Shown: in pieces, positions 10,926 to 23,352 of the stretch | How the letters are laid out: each line of letters starts with the position of its first letter | Numbering within the stretch: position 1 is the first letter of the stretch | Source: Crotalaria pallida | Lineage: Eukaryota; Streptophyta; Magnoliopsida; Fabales; Fabaceae | DNA length: 64,000 nucleotides | NCBI GenBank assembly: GCA_037953625.1 | Contig: CM075650.1 | Span: 127,719,706 to 127,783,705 of the forward strand | Direction of reading: 5' to 3' | Position numbers and translations under genes: made by a program | Notes under the pieces: generated by a model | What the model was told of the DNA's origin: nothing | What the model saw: the letters and a program-made list of their open reading frames with translations, nothing else | Database searches by the model: none

Positions 10926-11464
10926 CTGGCTTGGAGCCATTTGTTGAGACAGCTGTCGTGCCTGCGTGGTAAAGGTCCTGTACTCCTGTTTGCTTCCGAC
11001 TAGGTTGGGTGGATGACCGAGGAGATGTAGACGTGTGCGCTGAATTTCCTCAGTGATGATTTCCCCACATCATTGAGCGAACCGGAACGATAAGACTTAA
11101 GAGATTGAAATAATCAAAAGAAAAGTACAGTAAAGATATCAAGTATTGAGTAAGATTTATAAGACAAATATAAGAAATGATTTTTGGAATAATTGATAAT
11201 CTTGAGATAATGATTGAAGAAAGAATTGATAAGAGTTGTGAAAGTTTTATGAGAAAGATATCGAGAAAGTTATTACGAAAAGCTGAGTATAAGATTGTGT
11301 TTCATTATATGATGATCATGTTGTTGTATTGGTTGCATGATGTTTATTGTTTTTTCTTAATATTTGCCTATTGTAATTCCACACAATCGACATTTATTGT
11401 TTTGGGTAGCTCACTCTCTCGTGTATATCTGTCTTGTGTTGGAAAAATTTTGTATGATCTTTAG

Positions 11465-11738
11465 ATGGAAAATATAGCTGGATTCCAGCTTATTCGGGAG
11501 ATAATAGCATCTCCATTGAAAGGGGATAACATAACCATGTCCGCCCGTGTCATAGTTTACATAGATGAAGCGGCGAAAGAAGGAGATTATGGAGAGGCTT
11601 TTAGCCCGTGAGATGGAGGAAGACAAAGCACGAGACGACTCTATGGAAGAGACTCCTGAGGCAACAGATGATGAAGATTCTGCTTTGCGGTCTGAGAGCT
11701 TGACCTGCCAAGATTCGGAGTTAGATGGAGAGTCTTAG
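11465..11738 (+). pseudogene. possible LTR-encoded small acidic ORF in B (frameshifted)
   Basis: An ATG follows directly after an acceptor-like TGATCTTTAG at 11464. The first frame runs 45 codons to a stop near 11601. An overlapping frame from ATG 11565 runs 57 codons to TAG 11736 and is very acidic (EMEED, EETPEATDDEDS). Position near the LTR end, the splice-like upstream sequence and the acidic tail resemble the LTR ORFs of E and F, but sequence similarity is too weak to assert homology. It may be chance. Confidence 0.3.
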
Positions 11739-12119
11739 TGAGTATAACTAGAGGATAGGTAATCCCCTCAGAGTATTGTATTCCATTGCAAGTTCTTAGT
11801 TGCCATAGCTTTATCATACTGTACCCCGACTAAAGTTTTGGTTTAGTACTGATGTTTTGAAACAAGTAAATGGGCTGTTGTAATCAAATGATATTTTGGG
11901 AATAAGTTTCAAGGTGCGGTGTCTTGTGACATCTCGGTTTGGAACTTGAAAGATTTTATGCAATGTGAGAACATGAGTTTTTAATTGTAACTATGTTTTG
12001 AAAGTCTAAGTGTTCTCATGTCTATGTCGTACAGGTTTTAAAAAAAAAATATGGCCCAAATTTTCACTATATTGAATTTAAGTAATTGTGGTTTCAAGTT
12101 GCCAAATCAGGGTGTTACA

Positions 12120-12621
12120 GGATCCGGTTGAAGATTGAAGAATTTCAGATTTTCTAGGACCATGGGTTCTTCTTCTTTTCATTGTTTTTCAATTTTAACT
12201 ATGTGTAACTAAACTCTTTGTTAGGAATTGGATGGATTTGCATGGCTCATGATTAGTTTATGAAATTATGAATTGATGTTTTCCCTTTTATTCAATTGTT
12301 TGATTGAGTTTTAATTACAAATCATAGAATTGTTCACTTTATGTTTTGTTTTGGGTTTCTAGTTCTTCAATTGAAAAATTAGGATTAGAATAGACCTTGC
12401 AATCAAACATTATAATCATCCAATTTGTAGGGATGCTTTTGGGGATTATATAACTAATTAACTTTAGAGATCTTAATTAATGACTAATTGGTTGGTAATT
12501 TCTTAAGGAATTAAGGGGTTCCAATTGAATAGGAAACACAATTATTAAAGGGATTTAGTAATTGTTACTGCTGGAATGTTGTTGAATAAATTAGGAAAAC
12601 AGAAATTCATAATTAATAAAC
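12120..12621 (+). repeat. 5' LTR of C, middle fragment
   Basis: Matches 23932-24431 of the 3' LTR of C with few differences. Bounded by the end of B on the left and the start of B' on the right. Confidence 0.9.
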
Positions 12622-13051
12622 TGTAACACCCCAATTTGACAACTTGAAAATATAATTTTCTTTAATTAATGTAGTGAAAATTTGGGCCAATTTTTTTTTA
12701 TCACATAACATGGACATGAGAATCTCCAAGCTCCAAAATCTTTTATCAAAATAGTTTACAACCAAAAATTGATTCTCATATCTCATGTCATACTTCAAGT
12801 TCCAAACCGAGATGTTACGAAACATCGCACTTTAAAACTTACTTTCACAAATCACATTTAAAAGCCCATCTCTTTTATGTTAACCAGAAAACTTAACATT
12901 GATTATCCAGCTTTTTAAAACATCTTTCGGGTGTACATGTGGATGCAGCTAATGATGTCTAAGTACCTGCTAAGGGAGTACAACACTTGAACATAGATGC
13001 TATGACAGTAGACCTCCGTCCAACACAATGCTCCTTCGAAGGGTCGAATCA

Positions 13052-13171
13052 TCAACCATCAAGTCCTCGAGCCGAGCTTGACCTTCTTCTCTTTCGAGAC
13101 TCCATCTCGGTCTTGTCTTCGTAGGCCGTCACTTGAAGCGCCGACTCCCAAGATAATTTACTTTCTCTGTC
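13052..13171 (-). other. short open stretch after a candidate splice acceptor in B'
   Basis: After minus-strand TCCACAG/GTGACAG (acceptor at 13174) a frame of 39 codons stays open to TGA at 13052. It is rich in K, R, E and S. It has no initiator of its own except an internal ATG. It occupies the place where E and F carry the LTR ORF and may be a degenerate equivalent. Confidence 0.25.
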
Positions 13172-14067
13172 ACCTGTGGACATCATCCCAGAAGTCCACA
13201 GGGAAGGGGGAAGACAGAGAGAGTAAGCATTCCGAACGACGTATCGTCGACGGTGTGGGTTTACGATAGGCAAAATATTAAGACAATACAAGCATACAAC
13301 AATACATATTCACAACACAACAATACAATATAAATACAACACAACAAGATAACATATTTGCATCATCACCTTCATAATTAAGTTCATCATAAGTTAATCA
13401 TTCATTAACATAAGCTTACTTTCGTTTATCGATATCGTTAATCTCTTCGCGACGTATAATTCTTTCTCTTTCACGTACTTTTCTCGGTTACCTCTTGAGA
13501 GTCTTTCACTTAAGGGAATCTCTTAATCAGGTTATCTCATGGGATCAAAGTCTCTTTATCCATATTTCTCGAGTCCATAGTATCGGAAGTTCAGGCTTTA
13601 TGGTTTTGGGTCTACATCTCCTCGGAATCCATCCACCTAGTCGGAAGCAATCAGGAGTACAGGATCTCTAACCACACCGGCTTTTACTGGATGGAGAAGT
13701 AAATCAATTCATAAAATGTCCCGGGAAAATAGGCACATCCGGCCGTGTTCAAGCATCCCTCTCACTGATCAAGATTTAGTCAAGGGGGTGTTAGTCATCT
13801 GTCTAGTGATCATGTGGTACTTCGCCCACACCACTGAGTGACCAGCTCCGACCGGTTCAGCCAGGGCCCCTATGGTTTTTCCCACCTAGACAGACTTCTC
13901 AAGGCTTTGACGAATCACCGTCATTGCCGTCCCCTATCTCAATCGTCCAGCTGAACACCACAAGGGTAATTCAGGTGTATCTTCCTCTCCACTACTTCGG
14001 GTTAGGGTTCTAAGTCGTGAGGTTATACTCGTTTGTCCTAACGTCGACCCATCCTAAGTCATCTCCG

Positions 14068-14400
14068 TCATACAGCTCCGACCATATGCGGAATGCTTCT
14101 GTGGGACTCGACCACTATGTTTGACGGGCACCGACCCATTTTGAATCACTCTCAGCATATGGCTCCGACCATATGCGGGATATCGATAATCATTCTGACG
14201 GGCTCCGACCCATTCAAAATCACCTTCGGCATATAGCTCCGACTATATGCGGGATATCAATAATTATTCTGACAGGCTCCAACCCATTCAGAATCACCTT
14301 CGGCATATAGCTCCGACTATATGCGGGATATTAATCAATCTTTGAGAGATAGGCTCCGACCTATCCAAAGTCATTGCAACATATGGCTACGACCATATGA
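14068..14400 (-). repeat. array of hairpins with constant CTCCGA loop and varying stems
   Basis: Plus-strand reading: GCATATGG-CTCCGA-CCATATGC (14155-14176), GCATATAG-CTCCGA-CTATATGC (14229-14250 and 14303-14324), GATAGG-CTCCGA-CCTATC (14348-14365) and CATATGG-CTACGA-CCATATG (14380-14399). GGG-CTCCGA-CCC types lie between them. Period is about 74 bp for the main hairpin. The G-to-A and C-to-T changes between first and second types are compensatory. Confidence 0.85.
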
Positions 14401-14600
14401 GGACTATCTTTGTAGAACTCTGCAATCATTGCGTCCGGATCCAAAGGCATTGTCGCCGTCCAAGCACTAGTCCATAAGCCATGTCGTCAGCTCGATCCAC
14501 GTACTCAAGCGCATCAGCATCATCCGGTTCCATAGCGCGTCTAATCCCTTAGAGTTTCGTTCTATTCTTTGGGGGATTTCTCTTAGTTTCTAATGTCTTT

Positions 14601-17600
14601 ACTATTCTTATTAATCAATAATTCAAATATCATCATGCATAATTAGACATTTAAGCAGATAGACATAAGCATGTTATTTCACAACAACAACACACAATCA
14701 TCACACAACATTAATGTGGTCTTTGTCACCTTCATATAAGTGGCCACACAACACAAACAATTGCCACTATACTACTGACTCCGAACCACTAAGTTCCGAT
14801 CTTTGAGATGATCCAGAATGTCCTAATAAATCACCTAAATATCACGGTGTCTTAGGAAAGCTTCTCTCTCACCTCAACTCCAGCAAATACTCTGTCCGAA
14901 GTCGTTGCGGGTCCTCCCAACTGTCAGCTGCTCCAGCTTCCTGACTTATACGCGCCTTGTACTAGATAGGAGACACTAACATTACTAGTCTATCTAACTA
15001 ATTGTCATACTCAGAATCGACACGTGTTTTTCGAAAACTCCTTTCACTTCTTGTCGGAAAATCGTAAAACGTCAAGATTTTCTCAAATCAAATCCAACTT
15101 TCATTGTACTTTAAATACTTTGAAATCATTATAAGAAATCAACGAAATCATTTTAAATAAATGGTTCGGTTGCTGGTCCGTCTTGGACAGCAGCTTGCTC
15201 GAACTCGAAAACATTGGATAACGTTACTTTTTCAATCCAACTTTTCTTAAATTAAGTACCACTTAAAACTTAAACTTTAAAACAACCAAACACATTTTCA
15301 GAATTGGAAAAACAATTTAAATAAAATCTGGACAGCAAGGATGCAAGTCCATAAACCACTCTTTAGAAAATCCGAAAACACCGAAAAATCGCATTTTTCA
15401 AACCAATCTTTATCTTATATTAAGTACTCATTAAAACTCAACTTCAAATCACTTTGAAAACATTTTTAAATAAGAAATACACCTTAGAAAAACTCTGGAC
15501 AGCATCATATTCTAAATCTCAAGTTCACTTTCCATTGTCCAAAACCAATTTAAATCCATAGACAAACTAAGTATCTTGAAAACAATTAAATAAACACTTT
15601 GATCAACAATTTCTCAATCAAACAAAGTAGTTAAACTTATAAGCACATAAAAACCAAATCATAATCATATAAACACTTTGAATAAATGAATTGGTTGCTG
15701 GTCCATTCCGGACAGCCACAACCAAGATTCGAAAACACCGAAAAATCGTTCTTTAATCTTTTTAACACTCCATGTTAAAATGAACATTTGAAATGATTTA
15801 TTTTCAAACATAACACCATGAAATAAAATAGAGCAGCAACCAGTAAGCCCAATACTTTTTCAAATAACCAAATTCTTTTCACAAATCAATTAACTTCAAA
15901 AGATCATTTACAACATCGTAACTTATTAAATAACTCATTTTCCTTCACTTCTTTTATCAAATAACCAATTCCAAGACACTTAAGCAAAGAAGTTCAATTA
16001 GCATGAATCACCTAAAGCAAATCATTTGGCACATAGCACATAGCACATTCTCAAATCATAATTTCAAACCAATAGCCTAAACCGAAACACCGTAAACAAT
16101 CACCTTGCAAGTTCATTCATGCGTATCCTAAACATATCACCAAGCAATCACTCATTAAATTATTTAAAGACATTATGATAATCATACAGGTCCAGCCAAA
16201 TCACAAAATAAAGTACAAAATTCATATTTGTCGAAAACATTTTAAATAAAGCTTTTGTTCGATTACGGGAAAGTTCAAAAGATAAAATCTAAAACTATAT
16301 CAAATAAATTTGTTTAATCCTCAAAATTTCCAGAACATACACATATATGCCAAAGTTCATCACATAAAATTTTCAAATCATTTGAACAATCTTAAGCTAG
16401 GTTTCAAATCAGATTTCGTATGAAAAGCAAAATAGAACTATTGCTGACCTGAGGCCAAAATGCCATGATTAAAAATAGTGTTTCAACTCTGAATTGCATG
16501 AAAATTGGTATAAACCTTCCTTACACAATCAAGACCATCTCATAAACATTTCAGATTATTTGGAGTTGTGAAAGTCATACTTTTTCAATTAAACTTGTCA
16601 CTAAGTCTCGAAAATCTGAACCAAACGGTTCACTGTTTCTTAATTGGTAAAAATATCAAACCAACTCCAAATCATCTCAAATTTTACAGAGAATATCTAG
16701 AGATGTTCAGGAAGCTACCATAAAAATTTCAAGCAATTTAGAGTAGCACAAGTTTGAAAGTTCTGTCCATCTTTAAACCGGAAAACTTGTTTTCTCAAAA
16801 TTGTCCTCACAAAGTTAGCTTTCATAGAAATAGGAAATCAATTCCAAAAATCTTTCAAAAATTCAGAGAAGCTCATTTTAACATACTTAGATCAGTGACA
16901 AAATTTCAAAATTATTGAACATGTACAAATATCATTTATTCACTTAAGTACTTTCTCATACCAAACCAAATAGCATTTATACACACAAATCATTCACAAA
17001 ATTAATCCATCAATTATTTTCCTTTCAAAAACCGAATCAACATATCATGAAAACAATTTACTTTAACTCAAATACAACATGCATCAAATAAATTTATTTC
17101 AAGTCCAATTTTGACATGCATGTACTTAAAAGCACTAGATCTAGTCTTGAAACAACATCAACATTTATAAATAAAAATCAAGCCTTTTAAACTAAACATC
17201 AAGGATTGAATTAAACTAACCTAGATCTTGACATGCACACACTTAGAATTAATAAATCTCAAAGAAAATCAAACATGCATAAACACTCAAGAATCAAAAT
17301 CATTTTGAACCAAGAATGGGCCAAAACCGTGACCATCACAAGGAAATCACTAAGAAAATTTCAATCTTTTTCAAAAACCTTTTGCATCAAAACACAAGCA
17401 TCTAATATATCATAGTTTAGACATTGATCTTGACATGCATGTAAGTAAAAACACTAGATCTCTTGAAAAATACTTCATGCAAACTCAAAATCAAACTTTT
17501 TCTTAAAAACACTTTAAGAAATCAAGAAGAAAATGAATAAGTTCATGAGATAACTCAAAATCATGAAAGAAAACTCTTTCTTAGAAAAAGCTTCAAAATC

Positions 17601-17760
17601 AAGTTTAGAAATCAACATGCATGTGTGTGAAAACACTAGATCTAACTTGAAAACCAACATGCATTAACTTTTTCAAACAAAAATCAAGACTTTAGAAAGA
17701 AAACATGAAAACCGAAAATGAATCAAAGAAAAGAGATTAAGAACTTTAAGATCATGAAAT
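14601..17760 (-). other. long AT-rich noncoding body of B'
   Basis: I see no ORF of note, no retrotransposon domain and no structured RNA gene. Repeated words such as GACATGCATG, ACACTAGATCT and ATTCCGGACAGC suggest old internal duplication. Its inverse is partly recognisable in 4919-5524. Confidence 0.5.
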
Positions 17761-19123
17761 AAAAATGCTTACATCAACAAAAGATTCAAAATCAAGTCCA
17801 ACTCTTTGAGTTTGCTCTTTGGTTTCTCTCCTTACTCCTCACGGTTTCACTCCCTCTTTCCCTTAAGTCCATGGTTTCTCCTTCTCCTCTTCACTATATT
17901 GGTTTGATTTTACTTAGATTGTGTAGGAGATTGGTGTTGTGATTGAGGTTTGGTTCATCTCCTTCTTTTTCTACCCTCACGGATTCTCTCTCACTCTCTC
18001 ACTAAGAGCTTGATTTTGCTCTTAGTGTTGTGTTTGGTTTGGAATGAGAAATGAAGGAAATGAAGTGAATTGTGTGTTGAGTAAAGTATTGGCTTAGGTT
18101 TTGTTTCCTCCTCCCCACGGCTCACTTTCTTTTTGTTTTCTATTTCTTTCTCCTTTATGTCATGCTTAGGTCACTAGGATGACATCATATACTTGGCTAT
18201 TAAGGAAACTAACTTGGAGACCAAGTAAACAAACTTGGTGGCTAAGTAATGCACTTGTGCATTCGGCCTTAGGGGGTTTAAGGGTAGATTAGGTTAGTTA
18301 ATTTAGGTTTAAGGTGCTAATTAGGGTCTAATCACGATTAAGGTAGGATTAGGAAAACTAAATTAGGTTTAGTCCACTAATCCTTAGAGTTTAGGGCTTA
18401 ATCAAGGATTAAGGTACTAATCCAAAGACTTAATCCATACTAGTATAGGTTTAGGGAAAACTAATTCTAGGTTGGTTCACTAACCTTGAGGGTTTAGAGT
18501 TTGAGAGAGTGATTAAGTACATAATCAAGGATTCGGAACTTGATTAAGGTTTAATCAAAGATTAGGGTTTAATCAAAGATTAGAGATGCAAATTAGGGTT
18601 TCTAGAGATGATTCTAGATTAAGGGTATGATAAGATACTTGGACTTTGATTTTTGAAACTTAGGGTAGAAATAATTTTCCATCTTTAAACCATAAAACCG
18701 TATGCATGAGCTTAAGAAGATAAAATCTTAGTCAAAACCTTAAGTAAAATAATTCATTGAAAACCTTGGAAAAACAAACACATGAAATCATAACACAAGT
18801 GGATTAAATTCCAAAGTGTAGAAATCCATCATGAAATCAAAACTCCTTTAATCAATTCTTAAATCAATTAGGTTAAATCTATAAAAATGCACAAAGAAAT
18901 TCATTTCTCAAATGAAATCACAAATAATAAAATTACTCCAAACTCAATAAAATCATTTGCTTGAACTCTATAAAAATCTTTGTTTACTAGAATTCCATAA
19001 AATCGACAATTGGTTACGTAATCGAATAAAATACTCATCGAAAATCCTTTGTAAAACAATATCTCAAAATTCTTCTTTAATGAAAACTTATTTATATTAA
19101 TCGGGAAAATACGGGATGTCACA

Positions 19124-19393
19124 TAAACTAGGTCCTGCAATGAAATCATATTCCTAACGATTTTCCCATCTTACTTTCAATTAATAAATTCAGATTTAGT
19201 TTTGTTTTTAAATCAGTATTTAGTTGTTCTTAATTCATTCTCATTCTCAATTTAATTAGATTTTTCAGTTTTCATTAATAGTTAGGAATAAGGTAGAAAT
19301 TATTGAACACAATTTACAATCCCTGTGGGACGATATCCGGTCTTAACCGACTGTATTACTATTCGATCTAGTATACTTGCTAGATAGTGAACA
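19124..19393 (+). repeat. 5' LTR of C, 3' terminal fragment
   Basis: Matches 24432-24697. Ends GATAGTGAACA, six bases before the primer site. Confidence 0.9.
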
Positions 19394-19399
19394 AGTTTT

Positions 19400-19417
19400 T
19401 GGCGCCGTTGCCGGGGA
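19400..19417 (+). promoter_or_regulatory. primer binding site of C, tRNA-Asp type
   Basis: TGGCGCCGTTGCCGGGGA, the complement of the 3' end of tRNA-Asp and the usual Athila-group primer site. Confidence 0.85.
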
Positions 19418-19515
19418 TTTAAATTTGTTTTCAATAATTTTTGGTACTTATTTTTAGTTATTTAGTGAAATTTGCTTTAGGAGTTTTATCTTAGCAGGTG
19501 CTACTAACTCTTGTT

Positions 19516-21798
19516 ATGAGTTGCTCGTCTACAGGTAGTGAATCTAACCTCCAGTTGAGTGCGAAGAAGAGGAGGAAGCAAGCACAAAAGGAGAGAAAGA
19601 AAGAGGCTAAGAGGATGGCTGAAGAAGGGGATGTCAAGCCGAAGACTTGCGGATTATGCCACTATCAGCCTGGATGCATGTGCAACTAGCATCGTGTATC
19701 CAGCCATCACAGCACCACAATTCAAAATTGATCCGGGGTACATACACTTAATCAAGCAAGATCAATTCAGCGGCAATCCACAAGAGGATCCAACGGAGCA
19801 CATCTCGCACTTCCTTTCTATGTTGGGGTTCTTCAAGATTGAAGGCCCCTCGGAAGAAGCCATTCGTATGAGGCTTTTTCCTTTCTCTCTGAAGGATAAA
19901 GCTAAGCGTTGGCTCCAAGACCAGCCACCGGGGAGTTTGACTTCGTGGGATATACTTGCCCGCAAATTTTTGGACAAGTATATTCCATTAGCCACACAAG
20001 CTAAGCTGCGGAAGAACATCACTTCATTTGTGCAACAAGATGATGAGACATTAGGCAAGGCTTGGGGAAGGTTCAATAAGATGTTGAAGAAGTGCCTGAC
20101 TCATTCAGTGCCAGAATGGTTACAAATCAGAGTGTTCTATGATGGTTTGATGAAGCATGACAAAGATCTAGTAGATGTAGCAGCTGGTGGGTCTCTCACA
20201 AAGATCTAGCAATGGCAAGCAACAGTAGTCAGGAAGCCCCAGAAATAATGACCCCGCCAGATGATGTAGATTCTTCACAATTCCATACTATCATTGAGCA
20301 GAATCTGGAAATGCAGCAACAGATAGCTGTGTTAACTCAGCATATGGGTCAAGTTCAAATGGTGCAACCTACTACTAAGCTCTTCAGAGGTGATACTGCG
20401 CTTTCAGTGACAACAACTGAGACATATCATTCATGTTCTGAGCGTTCACGCAGCCCTTCACCAAGTCCTCCACAGAGCCCTCAACCAGTGAAACAATCTT
20501 GGGAGTCAGCATTAGAAAGGATGGCATAGACTACAAATCTATTTGTGGATGAGGTTCGAGCTAATTTCAGTTCTCAAGGAGAAAGCATTCGCAACTTGGA
20601 GAGGAGGATAGAGCACATTACTCAGAGTTTGTCACAGTTGCATCCGGGCCACTTTCCTGACACAAGCACTAATTGCCAGGCCATTACTCTTCGAAGTGAC
20701 AGAGCTTATGATGAGCCACTGAAGAGGAGTGATGACAAGGTAGTTGGTAAGGATCAGCAACAAGTTCAGAATTCAGAGGAAGAGACCCCAATAGTGCAAC
20801 AGCCTGAGCCTACAGAAAAGAGTCCAGAAACTACTTCAGAGAAGCCACAGAATCAACCAGATTTGTCACGAGTTCCATATCCTCGGAGGTTGACGAAGGA
20901 AGAGAATCAGAGGCAGTTTGCAAGATTCATGGAAGTGTTTAAGAAACTTCAGATAAACACCCCGTTTGTTAAAGCTCTTGAACAAATGCCTACATATGCA
21001 AAGTTCATGAAGGAGCTGCTGACTAACAAGAGGAGGCTGAGAGACAATGAGACAGTGATGTTGACTGAGGAGTGCAGTGCTATCCTTCAGAAGAAACTTC
21101 CACAAAAACTGAAAGATCCGGGCAGCTTCACCATTCCATGCAACATTGGTGGGATGGATGTTGGTAAAGCACTATGTGATCTGGGAGCTAGCATCAACTT
21201 GATGCCACTTTCCATTTTCAAGAGACTGGGCATTGGAGAGATCAAGCCTACAATGATCTCTCTTCAGCTTGCGGACCGCTCCATCAAGAGACCATATGGG
21301 AAGGTGGAAGATGTTCTTTTCAAGGTGGACAAGTTCATTTTCCCAGTAGACTTCATGATTCTGGACATGGACGAAGACCAGGACAATCCATTACTCCTGG
21401 GCAGACCTTTCTTAGCAACCGGCAGAGCCTTGATTGATGTGCAAAATGGTGAACTCATGCTTCGGGTGCATAATGAGAAGATCATGTTTAATGTTTATGA
21501 CTCTATGAAGTATTCTGTGGGAGATGACCAGTGTCTGAGGCTGGATGTGATTGAGTCTATAGTGGACTCGGTCTTTGAAGAGATGTGCTATGATGATGAT
21601 GCTGTGGAAGCAGCTTTGGTGACTGAGGCAGAGGAAGGAACTGAATCTCAAGAGATCAAATCCTTGCTGGATGGAGCTACAGAGGTCAAAAATGATAGAA
21701 AGCCAGAGGATCTGAGGCTAGAGCAAAAGGAGGCCAGACCCAAACCTGAACTGAAAGTGCTACAGCCAGGCCTAAGGTATTCCCTTATGGGGAAGTAG
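19516..21798 (+). pseudogene. Athila-type Gag-protease, frameshifted
   Basis: Reading starts at ATG 19516. It shifts frame near 19650 and again near 20205, and meets a TAG at 20527 in an otherwise continuous frame to 21798. The capsid-like part is recognisable by HLIKQDQFSGNPQEDPTEH and LKDKAKRWLQ. The retropepsin-like part has the catalytic-type CDLGASINLMP (about 21175-21207) and LLLGRPFLATG (about 21394-21426). The usual Athila zinc knuckle is missing here. At the end the frame passes into LRYSLMGK and stops, where an intact Athila polyprotein would continue into reverse transcriptase. Gag would package element RNA and the protease would mature it, but this copy cannot make a full product. 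Confidence 0.85.
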
Positions 21799-21914
21799 AG
21801 GTGAAAGATCCCAAGGATGGTCGGACTTTCAAAATTAATGGACAGAGACTGATGATTTATTTGGGAGGAGCGGTGGAGAGATGCAAAACCATTGCTAAGC
21901 TCCTTAACCCCTAG
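21774..21914 (+). pseudogene. retained C-terminal end of Athila-type integrase
   Basis: In another frame, starting within the last codons of the protease ORF, 46 codons read VFPYGEVEVKDP followed by FKINGQRLMIYLGG and end at TAG 21912. This is the characteristic tail of Athila/Tat integrase. It shows that one internal deletion, with a junction near 21770, removed reverse transcriptase, RNase H and most of integrase. Confidence 0.8.
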
Positions 21915-21957
21915 TTTCTCTGTGAGTTCCCTGAGCCTCCGCAAGGAGGTGATCAGT

Positions 21958-22003
21958 CAGGCTCGTGACGTTAAACAAGCGCTTGTTGGGAGGCAACCCA
22001 ATG
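21958..22003 (+). promoter_or_regulatory. conserved palindrome and hairpin motif after the pol remnant
   Basis: GTGACGTTAAACAAGCGC is followed by TTGTTGGGAGGCAACCCA. AACAAGCGCTTGTT (21974-21987) is a perfect 14 bp palindrome, and GTTG/CAAC around GGGAGG forms a competing hairpin. The same block recurs in D at 38332-38377. GGTAAGTTT, a good 5' splice-site match, lies about 10 bp further on here but not in D. Confidence 0.6.
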
Positions 22004-23340
22004 TTTTGGTAAGTTTTCTTTTAATTTTTATTTTGTAGAGTAGGTTAGTTTAGTTAGCTTGAGGACAAGCCAACCTCTAAGTTTGGGGGAGTGGACAAAA
22101 TAAAAATTAATTTTTCAGATCTGAATTGTTTCCCCATTTTTGGTGTTGGTTTGTGTCTTAGATAGAGGTTTTGTAATTATTCTAGACTTAGGATTATTTG
22201 TCTGATGATAGGTGTATATACTTAGTTTAGGATTTGACTCATTGATTCATGTTATTTATTTGTTGAGCTGTAAATATTTTTGAAATTTGGTTATTTTGAC
22301 AGTTTTTCAGAACTTGAAATTAGTGAACTGACTTTAGCTTAGTGAGATTTTGAGCCTATTTGATGGGGTAAGTGAATAGTTTGAAATATATTGATTTGAA
22401 ACCCCTATTCTTTCATGAGTGTGTTCACTTTAGTTTTGTGTTCTAGAACTTGACTGGTGACCATTTTGAGATTGATAATTGATTACATGCATGAAAATGA
22501 TTAAGGCATTTAGGATGGTGTTTTTGTAGCCTTCAGAGATTTTTGTTGGAATTGTTTTCCCTTAGTTGCCCATTTTGAGCTTTATGAGATAATATGATTT
22601 TTCTTTAGTACCCTGCATTGATTGTAGATTTTTGAGAAGTACCTTAGGAATTTTGAATGAGCAATTGAGAGAGAGACATTTCAAAAGTGTGAAAATTGTG
22701 AAAGTGTTTATTGAGTTACTCTTCTTCCAAAAGAAAAGAGAAAAGAAAAATTGAGAAAAAGTGGAAATTGATGAATGATAAGAGAAAAGAGAATTTGTGT
22801 TTGGAAGAAGTAGTAGAGTGAAGATTAGAAAAAGAGAAAGTTTGAAATAGTTGTGTTTGAGTATGAGTTCTCATAGTATTCATTGCTCATTCAGAATTTT
22901 TGAGGGAAATGTGTTTTTGCATTTTAGCCCTTAGCTTCATTCTTTCTTTCTATTATCCCACCTTAACTTTTAGCCATGGCCTCATTACAACCAAAATAAA
23001 GACCTTTTGATTTGTGCATGTTTTCAATAATTTCAGTGGAGATTTGGGTCTATGGTCAAGCATATGGTAACACTTTACTATTGTATGAACTTGAGTGAAT
23101 TGCTAATACCCTTGATACACATGAGTGATATACAATGAGAGGTTGAGAGTGTTCACTAGTTCTGAGTTCTGATTAGTTTTGTCTCTTTAACCAAGTTTTG
23201 ATATGTGAATGGCTTGTATGGATATGTGGCTGTGTTGATGAGTCGAAGTCTTAAATTCGATGTTGTACATTCGGATTTGGATGGTAGTCTTTTGTTTTAG
23301 AATTTTTATTTTACTTTTGCCTGGGACATGCAAAATGCTA
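22004..23340 (+). other. noncoding 3' region of element C
   Basis: AT-rich, no ORF. It shares blocks with D, such as GAGGACAAGCCAACC then AAGTTTGGGGGAGT at 22061-22094, corresponding to 40659-40690. An additional purine tract there may be an internal second plus-strand primer. Confidence 0.6.
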
Positions 23341-23352
23341 AGTTTGGGGGTG
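23341..23352 (+). promoter_or_regulatory. polypurine tract of C
   Basis: AGTTTGGGGGTG directly precedes the 3' LTR start TGATTTGGG. Confidence 0.75.

Larger units (their letters stand above)
4919..12119 (+). mobile_element. giant LTR 'B' (3' part of a probable solo LTR), split by solo LTR A
   Basis: 4919-5529 and 8871-12119 are one sequence interrupted by solo LTR A. The last 70 bp (12053-12119, ending GGGTGTTACA) are the inverted counterpart of the start of B' at 12622, and further similarity runs through the tandem-repeat and pyrimidine-rich segments. The left end lies beyond the first copia element, outside the window. After its end the host resumes with GGATCCGG, matching the 3' LTR of C at 23932, so B is inserted in the 5' LTR of C. 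No retrotransposon protein is encoded in the visible part, consistent with a solo LTR of about 6.5 kb. Confidence 0.7.
13174..17772 (-). other. candidate leader intron in B'
   Basis: Minus-strand donor GTTGAT/GTAAGCATT at 17772 and acceptor CCACAG/GT at 13174 bracket the hairpin array. The transcribed exon upstream is GA-rich with one 26-codon upstream ORF. Proposed only because A, E and F have the same order of parts. Confidence 0.3.
12622..19123 (-). mobile_element. solo giant LTR 'B'' (6.5 kb), related to B, inverse orientation
   Basis: Flanked by a perfect TAAAC duplication (12617-12621 and 19124-19128) and ending TGTAACACCCC...GATGTCACA on the plus strand. The host LTR of C is interrupted exactly here, since 24431-24437 is contiguous. 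No gag, pol, primer site or second LTR is present, so it is a solo LTR of unusual length. The minus-strand sense LTR begins TGTGACATCCC. It carries a donor-like GTAAGC at 17772, a hairpin array at 14068-14400 and an acceptor-like CCACAG/GT at 13174. Confidence 0.85.
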
